Below are positions 1-11,150 of a DNA stretch of 64,000 nucleotides, piece by piece. The translations under genes were made by a program, and so were the position numbers. The DNA is taken from assembly GCA_023548195.1 (NCBI GenBank), contig JAJHZJ010000695.1:1189423-1253422 (forward strand), in the 5' to 3' direction. This stretch comes from Bettongia penicillata ogilbyi. Lineage: Eukaryota > Chordata > Mammalia > Diprotodontia > Potoroidae. Within the stretch, counting starts at the first letter, position 1; every line of letters starts with the position of its first letter. The notes below the pieces were generated by a model. The model did no database searches, was not told the origin of the DNA, and saw only the letters and a program-made list of their open reading frames with translations.

Positions 1-690
1 CCTCCCTCCAAGTCAGCTCCTGCTCTTTCATCAACCATTCAACAATTATTTTTTGAGTACTGACTCAATGAATGTTTATGCCTTAGTCTCTTCCATTTAT
101 TTTTTTTCTCCTTACACCCTTCCTCCTAGGCCCACCAATTTCTTTCTTCCCTATATCCCAGGTTATTCCTCAGTTCTTCATGCCCCTAAAAAAAATAAAT
201 TAAGGAAAAAACAATAATAACAACAAATTATGACATCGATAGCAAAAACTCTCTTTTCTGTACCTTTACAGTCCTTTCCTCTGCACCCATCAAATTCTAC
301 TCCCCCTTCAAACACAAAAATATCTTTTCTAGGCCCCATGGACTAGATTCCCAGGGCTACCCAAGCTCTAACTCTCCCACAACCTCTTCCAGTGTTGCAG
401 TTTCAGGGCATCTGTCCTGCTATTTTGGGAAGCCAATACCTCCTCTTTCCACCTATATACTCCACATGCTTCCTACTACTTTAGGAACACTCATAAAATG
501 CCTGACCTTTGAGCTTGTCTTTAATTATTTGATTCCCTGAGGTATCCAATAAGAGTTGGGCTGTGAGATGGGAAGGAGGCATAGGATGCTGATCTCCAAA
601 ACCTCTAGTCTTGCTTTTATACCTGTTGCTTAGAGGATGGAGAACCCCATTTCACATGGAGCCCCAAGAAAAATTCAATATGATATAGTG
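1..690. other. Unassigned left-edge sequence
   Basis: AT-rich, non-coding by eye. I see no convincing long reading frame and no repeat family I can name. It lies about 17 kb upstream of the first globin gene. Confidence 0.4.
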
Positions 691-699
691 GAAAGAATT

Positions 700-955
700 T
701 AAAATGAGGGAGTCGAGTTTGAACCTTGGGTAAGTTTCAGCATTTCCAAACCTCAGTTCAACACAGTGGATAGAACACTGGAATCAGGAGAAAACCTTCT
801 CTTTAATTGTGTCTCATACTTAGCTGTGTGATCCTAGGAAAGTCATTTAAATTCTCAAGGCTCAGTTTTCTCTTTTATAAAATGAAGGGATTGGACTGGA
901 TGATCATTAAGTACTCTTTAAATTCTAAATCTATGCACCTATGATCCCATTGTCC
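700..955 (+). repeat. MIR/CORE-SINE-like repeat
   Basis: It shows the SINE core pattern: a 'gtggatagaacactgg' head, then 'agctgtgtgatcctaggaaagtca', then a 'cagttttctc...taaaatgaaggg' tail. The order gives plus orientation. Boundaries are approximate. Confidence 0.7.
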
Positions 956-1424
956 TCATCTTTAAAAGGAGGAAATGCACTTGGTGGAACTCTGAATTCC
1001 TTCTAACTCTAGTTCTGAAATACTATGATCTTATACAACAAAGGCCAGGGAATATATGAGAACAAAGACTTTCAACACACACCTCTCTAAGATTAGACTC
1101 TAGGTCATTTCAGATCCAGGCACGGTCTGTGCAGACCCTCTCTGGTTGGGGTCTAAATGCCCTCCTTTACCTTATTTCCACTTTCAAAACTGTATACAGC
1201 CTCCCATGGGAGCATATCCAGGACACAACCTCCAGAAAGAAGGAAAATATGTGGAACCTGTTTTATTCTACTCTAATATCCTTGTCTAATTGGGATGAGA
1301 ACCCCAATAGGTAAGGCACAGACTTGGGGCACAAATCATTTCTTTTTCTAGCTCCAAGAGGGACAAAACTTAGTGTCTGGCATTTGAAAAACATATTTTT
1401 GTCTCTTTCTTGACTTTACATGAT

Positions 1425-1580
1425 TTAAACTTTAAAGAAATCAACCTCAGAGATAATTTAGTCCAACCTAATTTTCACAAATGTGTAAACAGAACTTAAG
1501 TGAATTGTTTAAGGTCATGTAGCTAACAGAGAAGAGATTTGAACCCTCACAAGTTGATTTTGTTTTCTTTCTAAGCATTT
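1425..1580 (-). repeat. MIR-like repeat, antisense
   Basis: It carries the reverse-complement core signature ('aaggtcatgtagctaacagag' followed by 'gatttgaaccct'), typical of an old MIR in minus orientation. It is diverged. Confidence 0.6.
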
Positions 1581-1924
1581 ATCCAGGAGAGCCAGAGACC
1601 AATAGGGTGAGTGTGGTTTTTATACAGAATGTAAGTAGGGAACCTCAGGGTAGAACCCCAAGGGGTAAGTTTACCCTAGGATAGGAAAAACTTTCTGAGT
1701 CACTTATGCAAAAAAACAAAACAAAACACAAAAAGCAAAAAGCAAAACCAAAAACTAAACATAGTATTTAGGGGATAAAGATTTTTTTCCACCTAGGATG
1801 GAGAATAAGAGGAAAGTATGGAAGATCTCAGGAGGAATGGAGGGGATTATTGGTGGGACTTTTATATATTTTTATATTTCTATATTTTCAATTTTTGGGG
1901 TAGCACTTTTGACTCTGGTCCATG

Positions 1925-2110
1925 GCCTAGGCTCCTAGGATCAGGCTTGTCAATAACAGAAGGAGCCTATCGCTCTTGGCTGACTCATTCCACAGCTGGC
2001 CATAAGAGAGAGACCCCTGTTGGAGCAATGATAGCACTATCTTCAAGGACAGGAGAAGGGCAGGGTAAAGGCAGAGCAAGGGGAGGGGAAGGGTAAAGGA
2101 GGGAAAACAC
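1925..2110. promoter_or_regulatory. Candidate LCR element A: MARE + GATA + G-rich
   Basis: A short non-repeat stretch holds a MARE/NF-E2 half-palindrome (gctgactcat, 1979-1988), two closely spaced GATA motifs facing opposite ways (2029-2034 and 2037-2042) and a G-rich CACCC/Sp1-type tract (2080-2093). In eutherian beta-globin clusters, hypersensitive-site cores upstream of the epsilon gene combine these motif types. The assignment is inferred from motif clustering and position only. Small open frames crossing the region look incidental. Confidence 0.35.
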
Positions 2111-2379
2111 ACTCCAAAGTACCCTTTCCTATGCTTTCTGCTGTTTTATTTCTAGTTAACTGGTTGTTATTTGGCTACCATCTGTGGTATTTTTAGACTG
2201 ACTCCGTGTTTTCCTTGGAGATTCTCCTGATTTAAGTTTACCCATATCCTTAGTGCCTAATTATATAGGAGTTACTGAGTCACAAACTTCTTGATTTGGA
2301 ATATCTCTCCCAAAGCCATCCCATTTAGCATTCTGCCACAATACACCCCATGTCTACACAAGAGTAATTTTCAAAGAAG

Positions 2380-2645
2380 TATTGTATAGTGGACAGGGTG
2401 TTAGATTTGGAGTCCGAATACCCTGGGTTTTAATCCTGTTTTAGGCACTTAATAGTTGTATGACTCCGTGCAAATCACTGTCTGCCTCAATTTCCTCAGT
2501 TACAAAATTAGAATAATAGTAATAGTCATAATATCACCTATCTCCCAGGGTTTTTGTGAAGATAAAATCAAATAACAGTTCTAAAGTCCTTTGCAAAACC
2601 TTAAGGAGCTATAGAAATATTGGGCATTATTTTTATTATTTAACC
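2380..2645 (+). repeat. MIR/CORE-SINE-like repeat
   Basis: It follows the MIR order: 'agtggacagggtgttagattt', a degenerate tRNA-like segment, 'cctcaatttcctcagttacaaaat', then 'gtgaagataaaatcaaataa' and 'agtcctttgcaaaacc'. Plus orientation, near full length. Confidence 0.7.
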
Positions 2646-3019
2646 TCCCAGTATTTCAGTTTGCTCATATAAAATGAGAAGCTTAGACTCAGTGGACTCT
2701 AAGATTGTTTCCATCTGTCAGTCTATGAGCCTATTATCCAATTAAGAAAAACTGGCTCTTCAGTAAGTATTTTCCCATTTTCCTTTCTACTGTTTTTAAA
2801 GGACTTCAAAAGAAGTAAACTTACATCCCACTTAGACACTCACTCTAAATAATTCTAATGACCTTCATTGCAGGAAACAAAAAAAAAACAGAATCAAAAA
2901 GAAATGAACAAAAACCTTTTTTTTTTTACATTTAACCTGAAATTTTCCTGCTAAAGCTGAGTCTTATTTCCTTCCTTTCTCCTCCTTCTGAGTAATGGAC
3001 ATGGAAGAGATCTCATCCT

Positions 3020-3210
3020 GATGGGGAACATAGGATAATAGAGTTGGAAGCTGATCCAAAGTCATTTGATCCAAGCCCCTTATTGTATATGAGGCCCAAA
3101 GACATGGAATTACTTATCCAAGATTACAGTTAATAAATAACACTGGAGATTCGAATCCAAGCCTTCTGACTTCAATTCCAGCCCTCTTTCTGTTGTCCCA
3201 CATTGCCTCT
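3020..3210 (-). repeat. MIR-like repeat, antisense
   Basis: It runs from 'gagttggaagctgatccaaagtcat' through a reverse-complement core to 'attcgaatccaagccttctgactt', as in a minus-strand MIR. The sequence from here to about 3740 holds nothing else I can name. Confidence 0.6.
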
Positions 3211-3739
3211 GTGTGAAGGATAGCTCTTATTTCTTCAGAGTGCTCCCTAAGATCTAATCCAATAAGTTTGTACAGGGAATGATCTATTCTGAATAGATTG
3301 AAAGAACCTCTGAAAGTAGAGATAAATCTTTTTCTTCTTGTCTAGGGTTCAAGGTCTGACAAGTTCACTTAATCCTGCAGCCTTTCTGGGACATAATCCT
3401 ACTTTCAAAATCAATGACTGTTATGTAGACTTGCTGTGTGCTGGTTTCAGAGGGAAGAACTTAGATCAGGAAGTGGAAATAACAGCAAAGCCAGAACATA
3501 TAAAGGAGAAGGGGGAAATGATGGCAGAGACCAGAAAATTTTCTCCTATTTAGCCTGAAGAGGAAATGACAGGAAAGTATAGGATGGTTGTCTTCTAATA
3601 AGTTAGTTGCAGGCCTGTCAAAAGATAAGAGATTAGTTTTACTTGACTTCAGATTGCAGAACTAGAAACAATGAATAGAAGCATAATTAGTCTCACTGAA
3701 TGGAGAAACTTAATGATTAAAGCTGTTCAAAATTGAAAT

Positions 3740-4140
3740 GGGATGCCTCATTCCTTGTTCCTGGTAGTGAATTCCTTAATCCTGAAAACATTCAAAAAGT
3801 CTGCATGGCAATTTGTTGGGGAAATTGTAGAGGGAATTTCTGTTCAGGTATGCTTGGTATTAAATGCTTTCTCAGATTCTTTCTAATTCTGAAATTCTGT
3901 GATACTATGAAGCAGATTTGGGTCAACATAAGCATGACTTTCCTAGCACTTAAAGCCATCTTAAAGCCTTGTGGGCTGCCAAATGAGTCAGGGAAGTTCC
4001 TGTTGCTGTGTCAGTTACAGATGCTAGAAAGCTATCAGTCAGATATATTGTACAAGGAACCTCTGTGTGAGGTGAGGTGTGGTTTGGACTCAATGTTCTC
4101 TGAAGTTCCATCTAGCATAGAAATGCTCTGATCCTATGAC
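3740..4140 (+). repeat. Old interspersed-repeat fragments
   Basis: Phrases such as 'ttctttctaattctgaaattctgtgatac' and 'tctgaagttccatctagcatagaaatgc' match the tail style of old mammalian SINE repeats. A 132-codon open frame spans the stretch. It has no recognisable domain and looks like a chance frame through repeat debris. Confidence 0.4.
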
Positions 4141-4219
4141 TGTGTCTCTTCTCCTCCCCTCTGCAAAACTTAGCACAGGGTTCTATGCATAAGTGCTCAA
4201 TTCAGACTTGGTTGTTCTA

Positions 4220-4263
4220 TGATGATGATGATGATAATGATGATGATGATGATGATGATGAAG
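4220..4263. repeat. (GAT)n microsatellite
   Basis: A nearly pure GAT trinucleotide run with one interruption (gataat). Confidence 0.9.
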
Positions 4264-4379
4264 ATTTGAATCTGATTATGGAATTGGCATAGAGCCTTAA
4301 ATTGTATGAGATACTCTGGCTGGTAGTGAAGCTTAGGCAGGGCAGAGACAAACCCTGCGTCAGAAAAGGTACTGGAGAG

Positions 4380-4535
4380 TAGGGTAGTGAAAAGAATGAG
4401 TTATAGTCATAGCTGGGTCTAGGGTTCAAGTTCTGGTCCTTGGACCTCATCTTCAAAATGAGGGAATAGGACTAGATATCCTCTGGGGTCGTTTTCAATT
4501 CTAACCCAATAATTCTATCGTTCTATGCTCTTATG
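4380..4535 (+). repeat. MIR-like repeat
   Basis: 'catagctgggtctagggttcaagttc' leads into 'ctcatcttcaaaatgagggaataggactagat' and a 'ttctaacccaataattctat' tail, in plus orientation. Confidence 0.6.
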
Positions 4536-4799
4536 AGTAGCTTCAGAAGTTATTATAATAAATACTACCACTTGCTTCACATTCCCTTAGCCACACCATG
4601 TATCCAAAGATACACGATCCAAGGCAAAGCCTGCCTCTGATTCTAACACCAATGTGGCCAAATCCACACTCCCCCTTTCTAATCCTTGTCTCTCATAGGT
4701 TAAATCTGGCAAATACTCTCCTTCTCCCTTCCTCTCACATCCCTCAAATCCAAATTCTCTTTAATATTTGTGGCCACTTATGAGTTGTGTGTTGACCGA

Positions 4800-4965
4800 T
4801 AAGTCAAATAACCTTTTAATATATTGCCTTCATCGTATCTGGGGATAATACTGTATATTCTACCTACGTCCTCAGAATAATTGTGGGAATTAAGTGATAT
4901 AATGTGTACAAAGTGCTCCAATAATCTGAAAGTAGCCATTATTAATGAGGAGATTGCAGAGTCTT
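4800..4965 (+). repeat. MIR tail fragment
   Basis: It resembles the MIR 3' half: 'ctggggataatactgtatattctacc', then 'gggaattaagtgatataatgtgtacaaagtgct'. The head is not visible. Confidence 0.55.
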
Positions 4966-5094
4966 CATTATTACAGGGATATATTGGTACTATAGCCAAG
5001 GTCTAGAGGAGGGTATGGGGCTGTGATGAACTTTCTTAATGGCATCCACACAGAACAAGGAAGAGACCCTCCCACCCAAGATATACAGACATAC

Positions 5095-5142
5095 TCACAC
5101 ACACATACACACACACACACACACACACATGCACACACACAC
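5095..5142. repeat. (CA)n microsatellite
   Basis: An interrupted CA dinucleotide run. Confidence 0.9.
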
Positions 5143-5179
5143 TCCCCAAGTCTTTTAGTCTAGGGAGTTCCTCTAATCC

Positions 5180-5345
5180 TATGTAGATAATAGTGATGAA
5201 AGCAATTCCCATTTCTACAACATCTTAATATTGATGAAATGTTTTTTTCTCACAGTCCTATAAGCTTAGATGGCTATACATATTATTAGCATCATTTTAA
5301 AGATGAGGAAGCTGAGAGTGTTTATGTGATTTTACAAGTATATTT
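5180..5345 (-). repeat. MIR-like repeat, antisense
   Basis: 'catcattttaaagatgaggaagctgagagtg' with a flanking 3' half reads as a diverged minus-strand MIR. Confidence 0.5.
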
Positions 5346-5689
5346 GAATCATGTTCCTAGTTTTAGCACATGCCTACTTGGGGAAATGTGGTCTCTACAA
5401 GATCTCCCCGTTACAGGAAGCAGCAAGGCTTGGAACTCTTTCTCAAACCACTTCCTTCCAGTTGCTTACCAGTCCTGACTTGAGTCTCTGGGGTTTAAGA
5501 ACCATGTGTCTACCCCTGCTTTGTGCCTTTCAGAACTTGGCAACAAGTCCTGTTTCCTTTTAATCTCTATTTCTCCAGACTAAAGAATTCTCAATAAAAA
5601 AAATGATCTTGTTTGCTCTCTATCACCCCATTTGATTCCTTTTTGTCCCATAATGCCCTGCATAATTGTAGTTATTATAAATTAGAAGG

Positions 5690-6260
5690 CAAAAATAGGA
5701 AGAAGGACTGTAGCTGGAGTTAAGAATCGGGCTCTATAGGCAGATCTGGGAAGGAGGCAGAACGAGGCTAGACTTCTAACCTCTAGGATCTAACTACACT
5801 GAGACTGACTCAGCAAACCTGAGGCCCTCTGAGCAGGGAAGTCAAGTGTGTCCCTGTCTATCAGAGGCCCCAGCCAAGGCAGGGAAGGGCAGAACTATCA
5901 AGGTCCTACAGGTGGTGGTGGGAGGCCTCTCCAGATCCAGGCTAAGAGATAGGAAGAAGAGTGAGGAAAACAAGGTCAGGGTGGGGCCCTGGGCTCTCCA
6001 GGGAGATAGAGGACATGCAAAGGCCCTGGTTGGGGCTGTGTGGAGGGGAAAGGAATATGGGAGACAGTATAGATTCTAAGAAGCAGCATCTACCATTCAA
6101 GTGCCCAGTCATGGTAATTGTGCCCAACACAGCATGGCAATACTATCACTCCCGACCCCCCACCCCAGTCCTTTGTCAGACTGTGTCTAGGAGTCCAGGT
6201 AATGGGCAGCAATCTTTGTTTAGGAGAAGGGTCACAGGGCAGGGTTCAAGAACTTGACCT
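5690..6260. promoter_or_regulatory. Candidate LCR element B: consensus MARE with GATA and CACCC
   Basis: This GC-richer, repeat-poor stretch contains tgactcagca at 5806-5815. It reads TGCTGAGTCA on the other strand, the textbook NF-E2/MARE sequence of eutherian HS2. Downstream are GATA motifs (5947-5952 and 6004-6009), an inverted CACCC box (GGGTGGGG, 5979-5986) and a CAGGTG E-box near 5909. Another ctgagtca lies just past the right edge near 6295. The arrangement and its position about 12 kb upstream of the epsilon gene suggest an erythroid enhancer of the locus control region. Function is inferred, and small open frames here are probably incidental. Confidence 0.45.
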
Positions 6261-6439
6261 TAATGCTAATTCTTAGGAGAAAGGTGATGAGGTCTGAGTC
6301 AGAACCCAAGACCCCGGAATCACTGTACATTGTTTCTTGAAAACATTAATCAGAAGTGTTTGTAGAGCTGCTGACAGTGAGATGCGGCCATATCACATAC
6401 CAAATTAATATAAGGAAAATAAGTGTAACGAAATATAAA

Positions 6440-6640
6440 GGAGTTACATTAAAGGTAGTTTGAAAGTGAGTTCACTAGTAGTGGGGCATCAAGAAAGGCT
6501 TCATTCAGAAGGTAGTATTTGCACTGGTTCTTAAAGGAAGAGAGAGATTTTAATAAGTTGAAGGTGAGAAGTGCATTCCAGTCATGGAGGACAAGCAGTG
6601 CAAGAGCACAGAGAAGGGTGATTGCTACCACCTTTGTGCA
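6440..6640. repeat. Old repeat fragment, 'fail to shrink' LINE-type motif set
   Basis: 'aagaaaggcttcattcagaaggtagta' and 'agaagtgcattccagtcatggaggacaagcagtgcaa' recur in diverged form near 9850 and 13800. This marks one old interspersed family, which I cannot name with confidence. Confidence 0.45.
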
Positions 6641-7195
6641 GGCCTTCATCACCTCGTGCCTGAATCACCTCAAAGCCTGCTGGTGGCTCTGTCTGCCTCA
6701 AGTCCCTCCCCACTTCATCCAGTCTATCCTCCATTCAGGCAATAAGGTGATTTTCCTAAAGTGCAGTACTGACCATGTCACCCAAACACTCGGTAAACTG
6801 CAATGGGTCTCTATCTCTCTTGTTTGATGTTCAAAGCCCTTCATAAACCAGGCCCCCATCCCCTAGGCATTTTCTCTGACTGTCCCCCATGCCTAATATG
6901 CTCTCCCTTATCATCTCAGCCTCCTGGATTCCCTGGCTTCCTTCAAGTCCCAGCTAAAATCACATCTTATACAGGAAGCCTTTCCCAATTCCTCTTAAAT
7001 CTAGTTCCTCCCTTTTGTTAATTATTTCCTATACATAGTTTGTTTTTCCATATTTATTTGCTTTCCTTATCATCTCCAATTGATTGTGAACTCATTGAGG
7101 GCTGGTAATGTCTCTTTTCTCTCTCTTAGTATCCACAATGGTTAGTATACATTCCTGGCACATAGTAGGCACTTGATAAATGTTTTTTGACTGGC
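6640..7195 (+). repeat. L2/CR1-clade LINE 3' end
   Basis: It has the typical 3' end: 'aggaagcctttcccaattcctctta', then 'gattgtgaactcattgagggctgg', then 'cctggcacatagtaggcacttgataaatg'. It is 5'-truncated, in plus orientation. A short frame through it (6803-7021) is repeat-derived. Confidence 0.75.
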
Positions 7196-8700
7196 TAAAA
7201 AAAGGAGATAGAATGACATTTGTGAGGAACAGAAAGAAGGCTAATTTAGGTGGGTCCTAGACTATAGGAAGGGAAGTAATGAGACTGGAAAGTTAGATTA
7301 GGGCTAGACTGTGAAAGGCTTTAAAAATTAAACATAGGCATTCATATTTGATCCTAGAGGGAAAAAGAAACAGTTGGAATTAACCAAGTAAGACAGTGAC
7401 ATGATCAGATCTGTGCTTGCAGAAAATCACTTTGGTAAGCAGTGTGGAAATAGGCAAGAGTGGAAAAACTTGAAGCAGCGAGGTCAGTTGTGTCTCAGCA
7501 ATTATCTATGTGAGGAGTAATGAGGGCCTGATGTAAGGTGAGAGTTGTACAAATAGAGAGAAGAGAGGAGATGTGAGATGTGGAGGTAAAAACAGCAAGA
7601 TTTAGCAATAGATATATTTGTAAGATAAGGAAGAAGGAAGAGTCAAGGGTAGTACCAAGGTTATAGGTCTGTGAGACTAGAACAATAGTGATCTTCAAAG
7701 AAAGAGAAAGCTAATGAATTTTGCTTTGGACTTATTGGGTTTAGGGATATCTTTGGGATATATAGTCTGAAACATCTAATAGACAACTGGTTATGTAGGA
7801 TTGATACTTTGGGTAGAAATTAGGGTTAGATACAGTCATTGCCTCAGAGATCATTAAACCCACAAGAAAAGATGAAGTCACCAAAAAGCGAGCATTTATT
7901 AAGCAGTAATCTGTGCTAGGAACTTTGCTAAATGCTGAGCATATGAAGAAAACAGAAACAAGGAGCTGAAAAGGCATAGGACAGAGTCTTGAGGAACATC
8001 CGCAGCTAAGAAGATGAACCAGTAAAAAAGGTTGAGGAGCAATTAGGGAGAGATAGGAGTAGAACCAGGAGAGAGTAATGTCCCAAAAACCCAGAGAGGA
8101 GAGGCTGTGCAGAACAGGGTGATTAGCATTTTCAAATGCAATCGATGAGTGAAGAAGGATGAAGACTGAGAAAACATGATCATATATGGCGATTAAGAGC
8201 TCACTGGTAATTTTGGAGAGAGAAGTTCCAGTTTAATGATGAGGTTAAAAGTCAGATTACAAAGGGTTGAGGAGTTTAAGGACAAGTGGAGGCAGAAAGT
8301 ATAGGGAGCTTTTTCCGGGAATATGACTGAGAAAAGTAGGAAAGATATAAGATGACAGCTTGAGAGAATGATAGGATATAGTGAGTTAAGTGTGGGAAAG
8401 ATGGGCAAGTTTGAAGGAAGTAGGGAAGGCATTTTTAGGTATTGGGAGGGGGGAGATGATTGGGTTTGCAATCTACTGGAAAAGAAAATAGGGAATGGAA
8501 TCAAGGATATCTCTCAAGGTACTAGATTTGGCAAGAAGAAGAGCCATCCCATTATTAGAGATTAGAAGAAAGAGAGAACAGGGAATGTTATGGAGTGATG
8601 TTACAATGAAAAGAAGAGGACAAGGGGGAGCTCATGGTGAATAGTCCCAATTTTCTCCGTAAAATAAGAGAGCTTCTCATTTCAAAGAGAAGAGCTCAAG
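7195..8700. repeat. Purine-rich old repeat block
   Basis: It contains 'gtgaaaggctttaaaaattaaacatagg', 'agtgacatgatcagatctgtgctt' and 'aaatcactttggtaagcagtgtgg', shared in style with old LINE-like repeats of mammals. The family is uncertain. No coding signal is visible, and antisense frames here are low-complexity. Confidence 0.4.
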
Positions 8701-9009
8701 GGAGAAATGGGAGGCTTGAAAAGAGCAACTTTGAGGAAGAAAAGATTTAATGAGAAATGAGACGAGTGATTCTGGAAAAAGAACAGATATCTGGCAATAG
8801 TAATGCCTATTTGAAATTGAATAACATGAATTTATTTTGTACCTACTGATCATGGTTGTGTGATTGTTGATGCAGATTGAGCATCTTTGGAACTTAAGTC
8901 ATTAGAAAGTTGTCTACAGCTCTGAGATATCCAGGGTCACATGGTCAATATGTGTAAGAGGTGAGATTGAACCCTAATCTTGTGATTTTTAGGTTAATTA
9001 TTTATTCCC

Positions 9010-9265
9010 CGAGATTGTTTTTTTCAGTTCTTTCAGTCATGTCTAACCCTTTGTGACCTCATTTGGGATTTTCTCTGCAAAGGTACTGGAGTGGTTTGCC
9101 TTTTCCTTCTCCAGCTGATTTTATAGATGAGGAAACTGAGGCATACAGGGTTAATTGACTTCCCCAGGGTTGAACAGCTAGTAAGAGCCTGAGGTAAGAT
9201 TTGAACTCAAGGAGATGAATCTTCCTGATTTCAGGCCCAGACCTCTATCCATTGTAGCACCTAAA
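9010..9265 (-). repeat. Marsupial CORE-SINE, antisense
   Basis: 'ttcagtcatgtctaaccctttgtgacc', 'ggtactggagtggtttgcc', 'gatgaggaaactgaggcatacag' and 'ctctatccattgtagcacct' give the complete tail-to-head order of a tRNA-derived CORE-SINE on the minus strand. A plus-strand relative is at 53745-54010. Confidence 0.8.
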
Positions 9266-9279
9266 TGTTTTTTAAGTAA

Positions 9280-9515
9280 TAATACTAGTTATCATTTATA
9301 TAGCATATATTCTAGTGACTATGCTAAATGCCTTACAATTATCGTTTCATTTGATTTTCACAACCAGGAAACTGAGGGAAACAGTGGTTAAATGACTTGT
9401 CCAGGGTCACACAGCCAGTATGTGTCTGAGGCTGGATTTGAATTCTGGAAGATAAGTCTTCTTAACTTCAGGACTTGACTGCTATCCACTGCACCACCTC
9501 GCTGCCCTATTCCCT
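9280..9515 (-). repeat. MIR/CORE-SINE, antisense
   Basis: 'aggaaactgagggaaacagtgg', 'tgacttgtccagggtcacacagccag', 'tggatttgaattctggaag' and 'gctatccactgcaccacctcgctgcc' give a near-complete minus-strand CORE-SINE. Confidence 0.8.
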
Positions 9516-9639
9516 AAGAAACAACTCCTCTGATACATTTTTATATTGCTAATGAAATCTGAGTTATTGTTATTGGCTAATTACCTTTGCTACCATTGAG
9601 GGAAGATGGGGAACAGTGTTTTGCTTTACATTCATTCAT

Positions 9640-9960
9640 TCAACATTTAAGCACCTCTATGTATCAGGCATCAAGGATGCAAAGGTAACAAATTGCTCCC
9701 TTCTTTCTGAAAGCCTCAATTCTATCCTGGGGAAGCAACATGTACACTGAAAAGTAAATGTAATGCAATTTTCAGGAATGAGGGCATTAGTAAGGGGGCA
9801 GGGGTAGAATATGATAGGATCAAGATAAGTCTCTCATACTGAGCCTTGAAAGAAGCTTGGGATGCTAAGAAGGGAAAATGAAGAGGAAGTACATTCCTGG
9901 CATGGGATTGGCTTGTACAAAGGCAAGGAGGTCATACACAGAAGTATGTGGCTCAGTCTT
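9640..9960 (+). repeat. 'Catttattaagcacct' old repeat family copy 1
   Basis: It starts 'attcattcattcaacatttaagcacctc' with 'tatcaggcatcaaggatgc', and continues into 'gagccttgaaagaagcttggga'. The same order recurs near 13440, 20275, 22870 and 38290. This is a dispersed family present at least five times in the window. Confidence 0.5.
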
Positions 9961-10129
9961 GTCTGCACGTAAATTGGACTGCCTGATTGACCTTCATCTT
10001 TCCCCTCTTGGGCCACTTTCCCTAGATTCTAGTACTTTCCTAAGGTTTTTCTTCAATCTGCCTCCCCATTCTTCTGGCATGAATTATTCCTGTGATATAT
10101 TTGGGTAATGAGGATGGAGGAAGGCTTGG

Positions 10130-10270
10130 GCTAAGGGTCTTGGCAATGCTCAGTGGGAAGCCCCTACTCTGAAGAGTGAAAAACACTCCAGCAAAATTCT
10201 TGGGCCTCAGCTCAGCTATGCTGAGTCTTGCTGGGGAGGGTCAATGGGGTGGGGGAATAGGAGGTGGTGA
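10130..10270. promoter_or_regulatory. Candidate LCR element C: T-MARE-like site
   Basis: tgctgagtcttgc (10219-10231) is close to the 13-bp T-MARE palindrome. It is followed by an inverted CACCC-type tract (ggggtggggg, about 10247-10256). No GATA motif is obvious within 100 bp, so this is the weaker of the upstream candidates. It lies 7.7 kb upstream of the epsilon ATG. Confidence 0.3.
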
Positions 10271-10394
10271 GACATGAGGGATGTGAAGCCAGATGCTTTT
10301 TTTTGCTGTCAGAGAGGTATCCACTTTCTGTGTTAACCAGTAAAGTCTTAGCAGTAAAGAAGACAAGGACAGAAAATACTGACTTTTGTGTGGC

Positions 10395-10565
10395 ATCTGG
10401 ACTCAAGGCAGGGGTAATGAAATGGAATCATTTAATCAACCCTCAATATGTGACCTTTGGCAAGTCACTTTCACTTTGTGTGCCTCAGTGTCTCCATTTT
10501 TGTAAAATGAAGGAATTAGACTAGCTTATCTCTAAGTATTTATCTTTGGTGTGGTATTCTATTAT
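10395..10565 (+). repeat. MIR-like repeat
   Basis: 'tatgtgacctttggcaagtcactttcac' and 'ttttgtaaaatgaaggaattagacta' are the plus-strand MIR core and tail. Confidence 0.7.
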
Positions 10566-10616
10566 TCTATGTGCTGAGAATATGCATCTTCTTTGACAAA
10601 AACTATGAGAAGGGTA

Positions 10617-10674
10617 GAGAGATAACAGAGAGAGAATTAAAGAGAGAGAGAAAGAGAGACAGAGACAGAGAGAC

Positions 10675-10705
<31 letters not shown>

Positions 10706-10716
10706 GAGAGAGAGGA
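10617..10716. repeat. GA/CAGA purine microsatellite
   Basis: A purine-rich run of GA and CAGA units. A shorter CA-rich stretch follows at about 10785-10890. Confidence 0.9.
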
Positions 10717-10899
10717 AGCCTGGTACATAATAGATGGCTAACAGATTGCTGTTGATTGACTCGTTGTTATACACCCAAACAATGCACACACACATGACAT
10801 ATGCTGTTATGAACAGCTAAAACACCTACGCTTGGCATAGGTGCCTTGCCCCACTAAACACGTACACACACAAACACACACACACAACTTTTAACTAAA

Positions 10900-11150
10900 G
10901 GTTTGGTGTTAGGGCAAAGGGTGATCTTTCACCCTATCCCATCTGAGTAATTGGTAGCACCTGCCCAGTCGCTTTCCTGATCCTCAGCCCTGAGCAGTTT
11001 TCTGCCTTATCTTCAGACTCCAGCTGTATGCTCATCCACCCCTGTTATCTTTGACCCAGGTCCTTCCTGGAGGAGGAAAACACAGCAGGCTCTGATGATA
11101 GGGGATCACTGGGTGGGGTTATTGATACCAGTGCAGGGCTGCGAAAAAAA
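10900..11150. promoter_or_regulatory. Candidate LCR element D: four GATA plus two CACCC boxes
   Basis: Within about 120 bp there are GATA motifs at 11007-11012, 11045-11050, 11096-11101 and 11123-11127, and CACCC boxes at 11036-11042 (CCACCCC) and 11111-11118 (GGGTGGGG). The stretch is free of recognisable repeats, unlike its flanks. Dense alternation of GATA and CACCC motifs characterises erythroid hypersensitive-site cores. It lies 6.8 kb upstream of the epsilon ATG, comparable to the nearest LCR sites in other mammals. Binding has not been shown; this is motif evidence only. Confidence 0.45.

Noticed and set aside
3733..4131. 132-codon forward ORF near the left end
   Set aside because: It runs through old repeat fragments, and I see no domain, splice context or promoter supporting it.
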